Assembly (NCBI GenBank): GCA_964453335.1
Contig: CAYVOK010000008.1
Location: 62,001 to 126,000 of the forward strand
DNA: 64,000 bases
Source: VGBO01 sp964453335
GTDB taxonomy: Bacteria > Actinomycetota > Acidimicrobiia > Acidimicrobiales > CAIXPF01
Reading direction: 5' to 3'
The notes beneath the pieces were generated by a model that ran no database searches, had not been told where the DNA came from, and saw only the letters and a program-made list of their open reading frames with translations. This document shows positions 56,069 through 64,000 of the stretch, in pieces. The first letter of the stretch is position 1. Each line of letters begins with the position of its first letter. The position numbers and the translations under genes were made by a program.

Positions 56069-56344
56069 ATGGATACTCACGATTACGTTTCAATGTCTGG
56101 CTTACTGGCTGTAGGAAGCTTTGCATTTTCTATATGGCAAGAAAAAAAAGATCAAGAAAAAAGGTTATCTTCTTTAGAGTCATCTGTTAAGCATATGGAA
56201 ACAGAGATAAAAAAATCAATTGAAGATGTGGAAAAATTAGAAACTAAAATTGAGAAAAAAATAGAGAACATAGAGAATAAGCTAACAACAATAGCCGTAG
56301 CCATATCTAGGATAGAAACAATGGTTGCGGCTATAAGTAAATAG
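56069..56344 (+). CDS. Small membrane-anchored coiled-coil protein
   Basis: The 91-residue product has an N-terminal membrane-like helix (SMSGLLAVGSFAFSIW) followed by an almost continuous coiled coil (residues 25-80, Lys/Glu-rich) and a short hydrophobic end. GGAG precedes the ATG. Its place after the endolysin suggests a lysis accessory (XhlA- or spanin-like in shape), but no lipobox or known family motif is visible. It ends 2 bases from a converging gene. Confidence 0.55.
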   Translation: MDTHDYVSMSGLLAVGSFAFSIWQEKKDQEKRLSSLESSVKHMETEIKKSIEDVEKLETKIEKKIENIENKLTTIAVAISRIETMVAAISK

Positions 56345-56346
56345 AT

Positions 56347-57000
56347 TTATTGTCTATCGTAATCGTAATCGTCTTCTTCGTAATATTCATCTTCTAGTTC
56401 TGGCGATTGATCTCTATTTTTCCATTTGTTGTACATGTAATACCCGCCACCAGCAGCTAGCGCAGCGGCCAACGCTCCTAGTCCCATGGATGTACCAGTA
56501 CCTATCTTTAGTCCCCTATCTTTAACATAAGATAGCGGGTCAGATACATGTTGTTTATACGCCGAGTACATATCTCTCCACTGTGGTGACACCAATTTTC
56601 CGGTAAATCTCTTGTCTAACGCCCCTGCAGATGTACCTACCATTGCTGACTGCACTGGGTCTAAACCTGACATTGTCAAAAATCTAGTAAACCCAACTCT
56701 ATTAGCTTCATCTAAAGCTTTATCTGCTGGACTAAGTTGAGGCACTATAGGTATCTCGTTTGCTTTTCCAGCCATTTGTCCAAGAGCTGTGTAGGAATTT
56801 TTAGGCTTTAAATAATCTGGTAAGAAGTAATTACTATTTCCTCCTGTGGAATAATTTAAAAGCTTTTGTGAAGCTCCTTGGCTAGTCTGCATTGCTGGGG
56901 CTATTGGGTCTCTGGCTGGCATATACCCATAAGGATCTAGGTGGGCATCCATTGCACCTTTGTAGAAATTTTTAATTACAAATTTAGCTACTTTATTCAT
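56347..57000 (-). CDS. Membrane protein with acidic Tyr-rich tail
   Basis: The 217-residue protein has one Ala/Gly-rich membrane-like helix near 170-190 (MGLGALAAALAAGGGYYMY), then a basic stop (NKWKNRD) and a very acidic Tyr/Asp/Glu tail. The N-terminal 160 residues are soluble, Pro/Ser/Gln-rich. AGGTGA precedes the ATG. It follows a similar smaller protein (57020-57493), and both have Gly/Ala segments like 51248-51691. The function is unknown. Confidence 0.6.
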   Translation of the reverse strand: MNKVAKFVIKNFYKGAMDAHLDPYGYMPARDPIAPAMQTSQGASQKLLNYSTGGNSNYFLPDYLKPKNSYTALGQMAGKANEIPIVPQLSPADKALDEANRVGFTRFLTMSGLDPVQSAMVGTSAGALDKRFTGKLVSPQWRDMYSAYKQHVSDPLSYVKDRGLKIGTGTSMGLGALAAALAAGGGYYMYNKWKNRDQSPELEDEYYEEDDYDYDRQ

Positions 57001-57019
57001 TTATTGTCACCTGGTTATG

Positions 57020-57493
57020 TTAGTAGTATTGCTGCTGTGGATAGTATGCTCCCATTTGTGGGTTAGCAAACTGCCTATACATATTCACAGCTGATAATAT
57101 AGTGTTAGGATCTATTGATCCTATAGTTTCTGCAGCTCTATCAAAAAATCCCCTGTTATTATAAGCATCAGCTTCTGCTTTAGCTTGTAATTCTTGTTGC
57201 TGTCTTAATTTTCTATTCTGGTTATACTTGTAGGCAGCGTATAACGCTCCGGCACCTATTGCAGCTCCACCTATTGTACCAAGAGTACCTGCTATTGAAC
57301 TACCTTGCAGGTTCGCCTGTGGTGGCATAGCTACTTGAGCTGTTGGAGCTGCTACTAGTTGTGGAGCTGCTTGCTGCATTGGAGATATTATACCAGCATC
57401 AGCCAAACTTAGACCTACGCCTAAGTCCCTAGCTGACTTAATCATTCCGCTATTATACCTACTAAGTATAAATTGCTGTAATTTAGTTGCCAT
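57020..57493 (-). CDS. Gly/Ala-rich membrane protein
   Basis: The 157-residue protein has a Pro/Ala/Gln-rich first half and one membrane-like segment near 68-88 (GTLGTIGGAAIGAGALYAAYKY) followed by basic residues and a Gln-rich helix, ending in a Tyr/Gln-rich tail. AGGTAG precedes the ATG. It is transcribed divergently from the tRNA genes. No family is recognised. Confidence 0.6.
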   Translation of the reverse strand: MATKLQQFILSRYNSGMIKSARDLGVGLSLADAGIISPMQQAAPQLVAAPTAQVAMPPQANLQGSSIAGTLGTIGGAAIGAGALYAAYKYNQNRKLRQQQELQAKAEADAYNNRGFFDRAAETIGSIDPNTILSAVNMYRQFANPQMGAYYPQQQYY

Positions 57494-57577
57494 TTTACTC
57501 TACCTTTTAATCTTCTTATTACTATCACTACTATATAATAGCTAATTCTAGCCATTATAGCTATATATTCTAATTAT

Positions 57578-57606
57578 TTGACAGCCCAATAAATATACTA
57601 TATATC
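57578..57606 (+). promoter_or_regulatory. Consensus-like sigma70 promoter for the tRNAs
   Basis: TTGACA (57578-57583), 17-base spacer, TATATC (57601-57606). Transcription would start near 57613, about 7 bases before the mature end of tRNA-Ile, so little 5' trimming is needed. Confidence 0.75.
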
Positions 57607-57619
57607 TTTATCAAGATGA

Positions 57620-57692
57620 GGGCTCATAGCTCAGGGGTTAGAGCAGCGGTCTTATAAGCCGCAGGTCCTGGGTTCAATCCCCAGTGGGCCCA
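57620..57692 (+). tRNA. tRNA-Ile (anticodon UAU)
   Basis: Full cloverleaf: acceptor GGGCTCA/TGGGCCC (one G-U), D stem GCTC/GAGC, anticodon stem GCGGT/GCCGC with loop CTTATAA giving anticodon UAU, T arm CTGGG/CCCAG with TTCAATC. CCA is not encoded. It reads AUA, which is the commonest Ile codon by eye in this genome. Confidence 0.95.
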
Positions 57693-57696
57693 CTTA

Positions 57697-57770
57697 GGGT
57701 TAGTAGCTCAGGCGGATAGAGCAGCGGCTTCCTAAGCCGAAGGTCGCAGGTTCAATTCCTGCCTAGCTCA
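57697..57770 (+). tRNA. tRNA-Arg (anticodon CCU)
   Basis: Full cloverleaf: acceptor GGGTTAG/CTAGCTC with two G-U pairs, D stem GCTC/GAGC, anticodon loop TTCCTAA giving CCU, T arm GCAGG/CCTGC with TTCAATT. The first anticodon-stem pair is G-A. CCA is not encoded; five T follow. It reads AGG. Confidence 0.92.
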
Positions 57771-57779
57771 TTTTTATAC

Positions 57780-57808
57780 TTGACTATATTTTCGTGTTGG
57801 TGTATAAC
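57780..57808 (+). promoter_or_regulatory. Sigma70-like promoter after the tRNAs
   Basis: TTGACT (57780-57785), 17-base spacer, TATAAC (57803-57808). It would start transcripts near 57815, right at a GC-rich folded element, with no + strand gene downstream. Confidence 0.6.
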
Positions 57809-57810
57809 TT

Positions 57811-57872
57811 AATTGCGGTTGCGGTTTTGCATTCCGTTTTTCCGCGGCTCGCCACAAGCCGTACCGCTAATT
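57811..57872 (+). ncRNA. Candidate small structured RNA, antisense to a tail gene end
   Basis: A conspicuously GC-rich island in AT-rich DNA. AATTGCGGT (57811-57819) pairs with ACCGCTAATT (57863-57872) with one bulge, enclosing TGCGG/CCGC and CGGCT/AGCCG hairpins. A sigma70-like promoter points into it. It overlaps the last bases and stop of the converging 743-residue tail gene, so it may equally be that gene's 3' structure or a terminator. Confidence 0.4.
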
Positions 57873-60098
57873 GTGGCAATAATCTTCTTCAATAGAGTCT
57901 ACATTATTGGCTGGCATCATAGAACTTGTATAGCCTCCTGGTATACCAACTATTTTTTCTAGAGAATTATCCGGTAGTATTGATTTGGGTATTAATTGGC
58001 CTATAGACCCTAGAGTTTCAGATAGATTAGTAGCCTCTGTAGTTTTTGAAGTGTCGCTAGAATCAGAGGTGAATAGCAATTTTAAAAGGTTTACTAAGTT
58101 TACTATTGAATCTAATTGCTCACTACCTGCTACTAGTACGATACCAGCAGCAGTTTCATTAGGGCCAAAGCTTATAGGCTGCCCATACACTATTGCTTTA
58201 TGCTTATTTGTTGACCCTGTGGAGTTAACTGTGCCACTAGCATTTACTAGCATGTCTTTTAGTACTACGTCTAATAGCTTGTTACCTCCATAGCCTTGAA
58301 ATAAAGATAGAGCTGCGCCAGCTCCTATACTTGCCAGCGATTTCAATAATTCTAGAAATGAGTTTATTCTTGTTAGAATAGAAACTATGTAGTCAAGGTA
58401 AGAGCTTAGCTGCTTTATTATTGAATCTAGAATGTTACCTATATCGGACAAGAAAGAATTTAAAAAGCTAGCTACTGAGTTCACTAAATCTCTTAAGTAT
58501 CCAAGTACTGGTATAAGATCGAAAGTTGACCCAACACGAACCCAGCCTATAGGCTTACCTTTACCATAGTCTATAAAAGTTATTCCAGATTGCGCTGTTG
58601 TTAAAAGGTATTGTTGCGACAGCAAGTTTAAGCTGCTTACTTTTTTCTGTTGTGTTGCTTCATAGGTAGAAGCTGTATCCTCATATATATATAACGTATT
58701 TATATGCACTGCTATTCTAGATCCTGCAGAAATACCTGATAGCGGTATGTTAGCTTGGGCGCTGTAAATAGATTTAGTTATACTAGAACTTAGTATAGGA
58801 ATAACTAATACCCCTTTATCTTTTGAATTTGAAGTTTTAGAGCTAACTACTTCCAGATATTTAGAGGTATTCTGGTCTTTTAGAGATTCTGAGAAGTTTT
58901 GAAGTAAATATATTTCAGCCGTACGTATAGATTCTACAACCGAAGAGAACTCAGCCTCAGAAGAGGCGTTGTCTAGTACTCGTATAAGACATATATCAAC
59001 TTCGTGTAGCACCTTATATCTCTCTGAGTGCTTTACTTTAGACATTGCTAAGTTATAGTCAGTGTAGTTTATCCATATCCTTGAGTTGTCCAGAGACAGA
59101 TACGCACTTTCAATCTTTTTTTGCTTTGGCAGAAAGTCTATGTATTTCTTAGTAGGTATTGAGAATAACTCAGCCAACTTAGAATATAGGTAAAATACAT
59201 ACTCTAAGCCGCCACCAATAAGTATTAGTCCGCCAGCTATATAATCAGAATCTTGAAACTGCGGTCTGTTTATATCAGGGATATCTTTTAGTTTGGCAGA
59301 TATCTTGGAGTATACGCCTTTACTACCGGCTTCGTCTCTTGTGGTATTAGAAACCCCAGTTGATTTGTAGAAGTCAGATACTACCCCAATAGCCTGCTGC
59401 GCAGAATTAACTATTTTTGTAGCTGTAGTGTACTGTGCCTCTACTCTAGGTAGAGTAAACTTAGGAGAAACTGGCGGCACAGCTAGTAAGTGTATGCTGG
59501 CGTCAACTCTGAATATGTCTAGTATTGATAACAGCGCAGTAATAGCGCTGTCTATAATAGCTTTTATTATGTCTGTTATGTTTAGAGCTATAGCTCTAAG
59601 AGCCTCTAGAGCAGATTTTATAAATTTTATGAAATCCTGCACGGTCGTAACTATACTTTGTACAGCTTCTAATGGTGTTACTATGGAGTCTGGTACTTGT
59701 ACTTTGAAACTATTCCACTCCCAAGAAGATGTGTTACCAGTCTTACTATCTTTTAGGTAGTTATACTTTCCTCCACTAGCTCTTAATATTGTTGCAGAAA
59801 GATCGGCAGATTTAGGGGCGAGACCTTTAATAATACTTGTATCGTTGAAGTATTTGTTAGTGTAGTCTCCAAGAGAGTCTACGTAGTCAGATACCTTTGA
59901 TATCTCTTTGTTGACGAAATTTTTAGCTGCTTCTTCTGATTTTTTTATAGACTCTACTACAGATGTTTCTTTAGGCTTGCCTGGAGTTGTTATCGCCATT
60001 TCTGGAGACATCGAATTGTCAAACGATATTCTTCTGTACACTGGTGTAGTTACTCTTATACTAGATAGAGATGTTGAAGGAAGAAATACGTTAGACAT
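57867..60098 (-). CDS. Large tail/baseplate-region protein, unknown family
   Basis: The 743-residue protein has long helical stretches (about 45-80, 140-200, 530-600) with amphipathic or hydrophobic character (for example IIDSAITALLSILDIF), separated by beta-prone segments. The middle contains repeated Ser/Lys/Thr. It lies directly after the 47-residue ORF and spike in a - strand unit sheath-tube-spike, so it is probably structural; a tape-measure-like or hub-associated role is possible. It overlaps the small ORF's end. No motif is recognised. Confidence 0.6.
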   Translation of the reverse strand: MSNVFLPSTSLSSIRVTTPVYRRISFDNSMSPEMAITTPGKPKETSVVESIKKSEEAAKNFVNKEISKVSDYVDSLGDYTNKYFNDTSIIKGLAPKSADLSATILRASGGKYNYLKDSKTGNTSSWEWNSFKVQVPDSIVTPLEAVQSIVTTVQDFIKFIKSALEALRAIALNITDIIKAIIDSAITALLSILDIFRVDASIHLLAVPPVSPKFTLPRVEAQYTTATKIVNSAQQAIGVVSDFYKSTGVSNTTRDEAGSKGVYSKISAKLKDIPDINRPQFQDSDYIAGGLILIGGGLEYVFYLYSKLAELFSIPTKKYIDFLPKQKKIESAYLSLDNSRIWINYTDYNLAMSKVKHSERYKVLHEVDICLIRVLDNASSEAEFSSVVESIRTAEIYLLQNFSESLKDQNTSKYLEVVSSKTSNSKDKGVLVIPILSSSITKSIYSAQANIPLSGISAGSRIAVHINTLYIYEDTASTYEATQQKKVSSLNLLSQQYLLTTAQSGITFIDYGKGKPIGWVRVGSTFDLIPVLGYLRDLVNSVASFLNSFLSDIGNILDSIIKQLSSYLDYIVSILTRINSFLELLKSLASIGAGAALSLFQGYGGNKLLDVVLKDMLVNASGTVNSTGSTNKHKAIVYGQPISFGPNETAAGIVLVAGSEQLDSIVNLVNLLKLLFTSDSSDTSKTTEATNLSETLGSIGQLIPKSILPDNSLEKIVGIPGGYTSSMMPANNVDSIEEDYCHN

Positions 60099-60234
60099 TG
60101 CTTGATACTCTTTTCTTTAGTTCTTCTACTTTTAACGCAGCTTCCTCTATTTTATGTTTTGCTAAAGCTTCTAAAGCCTTTTTAGTTAGTTCTAAAGCGT
60201 CTATAATTTTTTTCTTATCACTTGCGGTGCTCAT
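60091..60234 (-). CDS. Small helical protein (47 aa) coupled to the spike gene
   Basis: The ATG at 60234 overlaps the spike stop (ATGA) and the ORF ends inside the start of the next gene, so it fits exactly in the 132-base space between two tail genes. The 47-residue product is a single charged amphipathic helix (ALELTKKALEALAKHKIEEAALKVEELKK). Its tight coupling on both sides argues that it is real. It may be a tail chaperone or a helical bundle component; the function is unknown. Confidence 0.7.
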   Translation of the reverse strand: MSTASDKKKIIDALELTKKALEALAKHKIEEAALKVEELKKRVSSNV

Positions 60235-61751
60235 AATGCGAATACACTCCTTGTTGGAATAATTGGTGTGGTGGCTGCCAGAGCTGTAGAAAATAAAGCT
60301 CCTACAGGCGCTGTTAGTGGGTACGCAGTTAACAGAGCAGCTAGAGATGTAAGAGCAGTTATCACTGGGATTGCTTTAGCCAAAGGTTCATTTCCTACTA
60401 TTGGTATTGGCGGTAAGAATAAATTAGGTAGGTTAGGCGGCGTAAGTTCTACCCCAGGATAATTTCCTAGCATACATAAGGGCGAATTTAAGACTATACC
60501 ATAGTTACCTAACCCACCTGCTCCAGTAATACTAGCTGGCATAGGACTTGACATTACTATAGATCCTGTTGTCATAGCACCACCAACACTCATTGAACTT
60601 TGTACTATTACATCTCCGCCACTGTCCGATTCAAGTCGTATCTGAGGTTTTGAGATTGTTGTAGTTCCTGGAAGTTTACTGCCTGCTTTTATAATTGCAG
60701 ACCCAGAGTCACATTGTAGTGTTAGCCCATCGTTTAAGCCAGCTATTAATGCCATAGGTCCTTGCTTTAATATACTTGGCCCAGATACTACATGCTTGTG
60801 CATACCTCCAGAATACATACTAGTGTCGGAAGTAGTGGATAACGACATATTACCGCCAACTACAGTTGATAGATTACCCTTAGATTCAAGGCCTATCTCA
60901 CCAGCTATTAGTGTATATTTCCCGGAAACTTCTGTAGTTAAATCTCCTAGTATTTTGCTATTATTATCGTTAGTAGCCACATTGTTATCCGAGTCTATAG
61001 TTACTTTTGACCCACGTATTAGTATTTCACCTGATTTACTTATAGAGAATATAGCTGGTTTTTTGGATCCTGAGTATTCTATACTAATAGCAGAGTCTCC
61101 TCCGATAGATATGAAAGTATCGTTTGTTATTTTGCCATCTGTTTTAATTGTATCTCTTGCGCTAGTATCAGATATATTTGCAGCAACTTGTATTCTGTCT
61201 CGTAGTATATCTATACTAGCTACATCGTATTTACTATACGATTCATTTGCTGAGGTTTTAGTATACGTCTTGCCAAATGTTGATCCTACTCCAACATGAG
61301 CTGTGGAGCTACTAAGAATTGCATCTCCACTGGAAGTTATACTTAGCTTGCTACCACTGTAGCTTGACACGCTGTAGTCACCAGGTAATACATCAGGGTT
61401 GGACGACCCCCTAAAATATCCTAGAGGTTCTAGCATTGTCTGAACTGGATCTAGTTCAGAAGAGTAGTCAGATGTTGGCTTACGCCTACTAGGCTCCTTA
61501 GCGTAGCCTAGTATATAAGCTGTTTGGCTTGAGTTACTTCCAGATGGTATAGATATAAATACTATAGACCCTATTTCTGGCATTGATATACCAGAGCTCC
61601 CATCTGAGTTTCCGCCATGTATTCCTAATGGAGTAGCTACTATCGGAGTTGCTGAGTTGTATCCACCGTAGTTATTTATTTTTACTTGTACTGAATATTC
61701 CGAAGAGTTAACAGATAATACCTCGCCTATGTAGTTTCCTGCAGGTAACAC
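60231..61751 (-). CDS. Baseplate central spike (gpV/gp5 class)
   Basis: The start is GTG with AGGAGG 4-5 bases upstream. The 506-residue protein begins with an OB-fold-like segment of the gpV type (NYIGEVLSVNSSEYSVQVKI...IPSGSNSSQTAYILGYA, with the 'P-E-I-G-S-I-V-F-I' strand). It continues as a Ser/Gly-rich repeated beta region (residues about 130-430) that suits a triangular beta-helix spike. No lysozyme domain or terminal iron-binding H-x-H motif is seen. The spike pierces the outer membrane at contraction. Confidence 0.8.
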   Translation of the reverse strand: MLPAGNYIGEVLSVNSSEYSVQVKINNYGGYNSATPIVATPLGIHGGNSDGSSGISMPEIGSIVFISIPSGSNSSQTAYILGYAKEPSRRKPTSDYSSELDPVQTMLEPLGYFRGSSNPDVLPGDYSVSSYSGSKLSITSSGDAILSSSTAHVGVGSTFGKTYTKTSANESYSKYDVASIDILRDRIQVAANISDTSARDTIKTDGKITNDTFISIGGDSAISIEYSGSKKPAIFSISKSGEILIRGSKVTIDSDNNVATNDNNSKILGDLTTEVSGKYTLIAGEIGLESKGNLSTVVGGNMSLSTTSDTSMYSGGMHKHVVSGPSILKQGPMALIAGLNDGLTLQCDSGSAIIKAGSKLPGTTTISKPQIRLESDSGGDVIVQSSMSVGGAMTTGSIVMSSPMPASITGAGGLGNYGIVLNSPLCMLGNYPGVELTPPNLPNLFLPPIPIVGNEPLAKAIPVITALTSLAALLTAYPLTAPVGALFSTALAATTPIIPTRSVFAL

Positions 61752-61815
61752 GTAGCCTCCTAGCGTTGTGGTTTATTAATTCTATACCACATACAGTCTA
61801 GCCCCTCAAGTTAAG

Positions 61816-62550
61816 CTACTTAATGACACTCTTCATTTCATAGTCTGTGGCTGTGCTAGACACAGAGAAAGCATTGTCACCGCCAGTTGGATTAAAGAAA
61901 GTTCCGGTATAGTTAGTACTTAGACTTATTGGATTTATCCTGTCGCAAACGCCCTGTATACCTTCTACTATTGTATTCTGTCCAGCATTTATACCTATCT
62001 GGTAGCTCTGGAACATACAAGATTCCAGATAGAAACTGCCTATATCTTGACCAGACTTATTACGAAACATAACAGCCATGCCAAATGGTATTAAGCCTAG
62101 CTCAGAGTCCATGTTAAAAACCATACCTGGGTTACCCGCTGCGTGCGCATTCTCTAGTGGATTTAAAACCCCATGCACCTCATTATCCCCAACTGCGTTT
62201 ATACCCCTTAGTAACGCTCTTTGGAGATTTCTACCTTTGCAAAATAATCTTTCGATACTGAAAGATGTTTGGGCTTTCATAGGTAACATGTACATTCTAG
62301 AAGAGCCTATAGCCATCGCTGGAGTAACTTGTCTTTGCTGCGATACAGTCATAGTCTGCAATAGACCAACTGCTTTCAAATTCTCAGGAGTTACGTCTAC
62401 AAACCTACTAGGGCCTACTAGTACTAAAGTATCATCAGGGTGGGCACTTGTATAAGCCGCGTTATCCATTAGGCGTTCTATGTTAGTACCTTGTGGATTC
62501 CATCCAGCGAAGCCCTGATTGTGTATTGGGGTATTTGATTGTTCTGCCAT
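61816..62550 (-). CDS. Tail tube protein
   Basis: The 244-residue product has the C-terminal half of a contractile tail tube: 'LIPFGMAVMFRNKSGQDIGSFYLESCMFQSYQIGINAGQNTIVEGIQGVCDRINPI', in which the 'Y-x-I-x-I-x-A-x-Q-x-x-I-x-E' strand pair forms the tube ring. AGGAG precedes the ATG. It follows the sheath gene by 12 bases, the usual order. Its stop lies 64 bases before the spike start. Confidence 0.82.
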   Translation of the reverse strand: MAEQSNTPIHNQGFAGWNPQGTNIERLMDNAAYTSAHPDDTLVLVGPSRFVDVTPENLKAVGLLQTMTVSQQRQVTPAMAIGSSRMYMLPMKAQTSFSIERLFCKGRNLQRALLRGINAVGDNEVHGVLNPLENAHAAGNPGMVFNMDSELGLIPFGMAVMFRNKSGQDIGSFYLESCMFQSYQIGINAGQNTIVEGIQGVCDRINPISLSTNYTGTFFNPTGGDNAFSVSSTATDYEMKSVIK

Positions 62551-62562
62551 TTAACTGTCTCC

Positions 62563-64000
62563 TTATGCTGATACTATTTCTAGTACTATCTTGTTTAGAA
62601 CTTTTGGCAATACTACAGAAATTCTAGACTCTACTGTACCTTTATCATAGTCTGCTTGTCTAATAAGTTCTACAGTTGCTGATAGAATTGGAGCTCCTAT
62701 TTGTGGCCTAACTCTCAATCTAAGAGTAGCTATTGCGCTATCCAAACTAGCTCGCATAAGACCGAGAGTATCTGAAGTTATATTGTAAGTACCAAGATAG
62801 GGTTCCACAGACCTCTTGAAGAATCTAGATACAAAGTCGAAGTTGTTTATAACACTTAGTTCTGTTAATTCCTGTACGCCCTTAGCTTGCCCATACTTAG
62901 TCATTACTTGGTGCATGCAGAATGGCGCTGATGTCACCGTTTCCTGGATAAATACAAAGAATCCAGCATCAGATATGGCCTCAATTTGATCTTCGTTAAA
63001 CCTGCTAAGGTTAGACCCTGTCAAACCAGTTATGCCTGTTACTGATATATTATTCTTTGGTCTATGAGCTTCTATACCTGCCATGATACCTGCTAGTGCT
63101 GAAGTTAAGAAATAACTATCAACATTAGGGTAATCAACTCCGTCTACATACACTGAGCAAATACCAGGGAATACCATAAGCAAACGATTACTGCTTAATT
63201 CATTGGCAAGAGCTTGTAGTAATTCGATTTGTCTGTCTTTACCCATAGGCCCAGATATATCTCGCATCACGTAGTAAGTGCAGTCGCCATTAGCTGGTGC
63301 AACAGTCCAAGTAATATTAAGAGTTGAAGTTGTTACTGAGCTAACAATCCCACTTCTTATATTATCTGCTGAGTCTGTTACTACAATTGTGTCTCCCTCC
63401 AAAACTTTTGAGTAGCTTGCTCGGAAGTTTTGTTCTGAGTCTGCAATATTCCCATTTACTATAGACCCACTTTGTACAGGAGATTTGTTTGATCCTACTA
63501 TAAAATCAACATTTGGGGCACCTTCTGATGACCCCAACACAATTCTAAACTTACCTTTTTTTGGTAGTGACATAGCTTCAGCAGAAGTCTTGTACTTTTT
63601 AATTGTTTGAATATCCGTTGTAAGTGGGCAAATCGCATATACATCTGGATCATTGTTTATTATTGCTAAAGCATCTGTATACGCTTGATCAAGAGATTTC
63701 ATGGCCAAGCTACCTTCAGCTGGGGTTAGATCTAAAGACAATACTTTTATAGATGTTAGACCAGCATTAGCTAGAGCTAGCTTAGCAGCTAGACAAAGTT
63801 GATTGTCTAAACTAGGCAAACCCAATAGATCTACTGTTACTTGATCAACTGAACGTAGTTTATCTGAGTAACCAGTTAATGCGACTGTGTAGCTAGCTGA
63901 TACGCTGCATTCAACTACACCAGCTGCTACAAGAGCATTCTTACTTAGTTTAAATGTAGCATCACCGCTTGAGGAGGACACTACTACTAACTTTGAATTT
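62563..64000 (-). CDS. Tail sheath protein, 5'-partial
   Basis: The frame stays open to the window edge; the first start inside it is a GTG at 63981 without a clear ribosome site, so the N-terminus lies outside. The visible part has the sheath C-terminal features: a central 'MAGIEAHRP' region, 'ISVTGITGLTG', 'LNEDQIEAISDAGFFVF'-like strand order, and the last subdomain 'PYLGTYNITSDTLGLMRASLDSAIATL..VRPQIG', which interlocks neighbouring subunits. It drives contraction with the tube protein encoded next. Confidence 0.85.
   Translation of the reverse strand, partial: NSKLVVVSSSSGDATFKLSKNALVAAGVVECSVSASYTVALTGYSDKLRSVDQVTVDLLGLPSLDNQLCLAAKLALANAGLTSIKVLSLDLTPAEGSLAMKSLDQAYTDALAIINNDPDVYAICPLTTDIQTIKKYKTSAEAMSLPKKGKFRIVLGSSEGAPNVDFIVGSNKSPVQSGSIVNGNIADSEQNFRASYSKVLEGDTIVVTDSADNIRSGIVSSVTTSTLNITWTVAPANGDCTYYVMRDISGPMGKDRQIELLQALANELSSNRLLMVFPGICSVYVDGVDYPNVDSYFLTSALAGIMAGIEAHRPKNNISVTGITGLTGSNLSRFNEDQIEAISDAGFFVFIQETVTSAPFCMHQVMTKYGQAKGVQELTELSVINNFDFVSRFFKRSVEPYLGTYNITSDTLGLMRASLDSAIATLRLRVRPQIGAPILSATVELIRQADYDKGTVESRISVVLPKVLNKIVLEIVSA

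Noticed and set aside
1..64000. Recoded stop codon (alternative genetic code), as in some large gut phages
   Set aside because: TAA, TAG and TGA each end convincing ORFs, and no long frame is interrupted by one of them.
1..64000. CRISPR array, insertion sequence, integrase or attachment site
   Set aside because: No spaced direct repeats, transposase or recombinase motifs, or terminal inverted repeats were seen.

Overview
The window is a piece of a large, AT-rich, contractile-tailed (myovirus-type) phage genome. It has tail sheath, tail tube, spike, gp25-like and J-like baseplate genes, portal and large terminase, a lysis cassette, and its own replication and transcription machinery, and I found no cellular housekeeping genes. 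All three stop codons end convincing ORFs, so the standard bacterial code applies. A run of exactly 100 N (23038-23137) shows this is a scaffolded assembly. The host cannot be read directly. Consensus sigma70-type promoters, an SspB-like ClpXP adaptor and a single-domain M15 endolysin make a proteobacterial or other Gram-negative host plausible (inference).

Layout. 1-10011 (+): tail hub, a sigma factor, baseplate and fibre genes. 10001-12278 (-): three unknown genes. 12279-12809 (+): RuvC. 12786-23731 (-): a block of very large unknown proteins with a reverse transcriptase and a metallopeptidase/VWA protein. 23749-25385 (+): two unknown genes. 25378-26511 (-): MoxR ATPase. 26540-28057 (+): large terminase. 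28054-28671 (-): unknown. About 28.83-29.95 kb: a long, protein-free, strongly structured region read as a giant noncoding RNA on the + strand. 29976-38003 (-): UDG-like/exonuclease/family A polymerase, primase-helicase, RecB-like nuclease, SSB-like protein. 38004-38705 (+): second sigma factor. 38706-43189 (-): SspB-like adaptor, ParB-like protein, second RecB-like nuclease, SNF2-like helicase. 43268-45410 (+): portal and a small protein. 45465-46445 (-): unknown plus two tiny ORFs. 46638-54262 (+): multisubunit RNA polymerase as a beta-beta' fusion plus a separate beta' C-terminal half, with small genes between and after. 54346-56344 (+): lysis region. 56347-57493 (-): two small membrane proteins. 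57.58-57.87 kb (+): two tRNAs and a candidate small RNA, each with a good sigma70-type promoter. 57867-64000 (-): tail proteins, spike, tube, sheath.

How it fits together. A perfect-consensus host-type promoter reads into the replication genes, which suggests host RNA polymerase serves early genes. The phage polymerase with one or both sigma factors could then serve later genes (inference). The tRNAs read AUA (Ile) and AGG (Arg), codons that are common in this AT-rich genome. Strand switches are frequent and gene packing is extreme. Convergent genes overlap or abut with almost no room for terminators, and two divergent gene pairs start back to back inside one CATATG. The most unusual items are the giant RNA, the RT (active-site YSDN) in its operon of unknown large proteins, the split and fused RNA polymerase, and the SspB-like adaptor.
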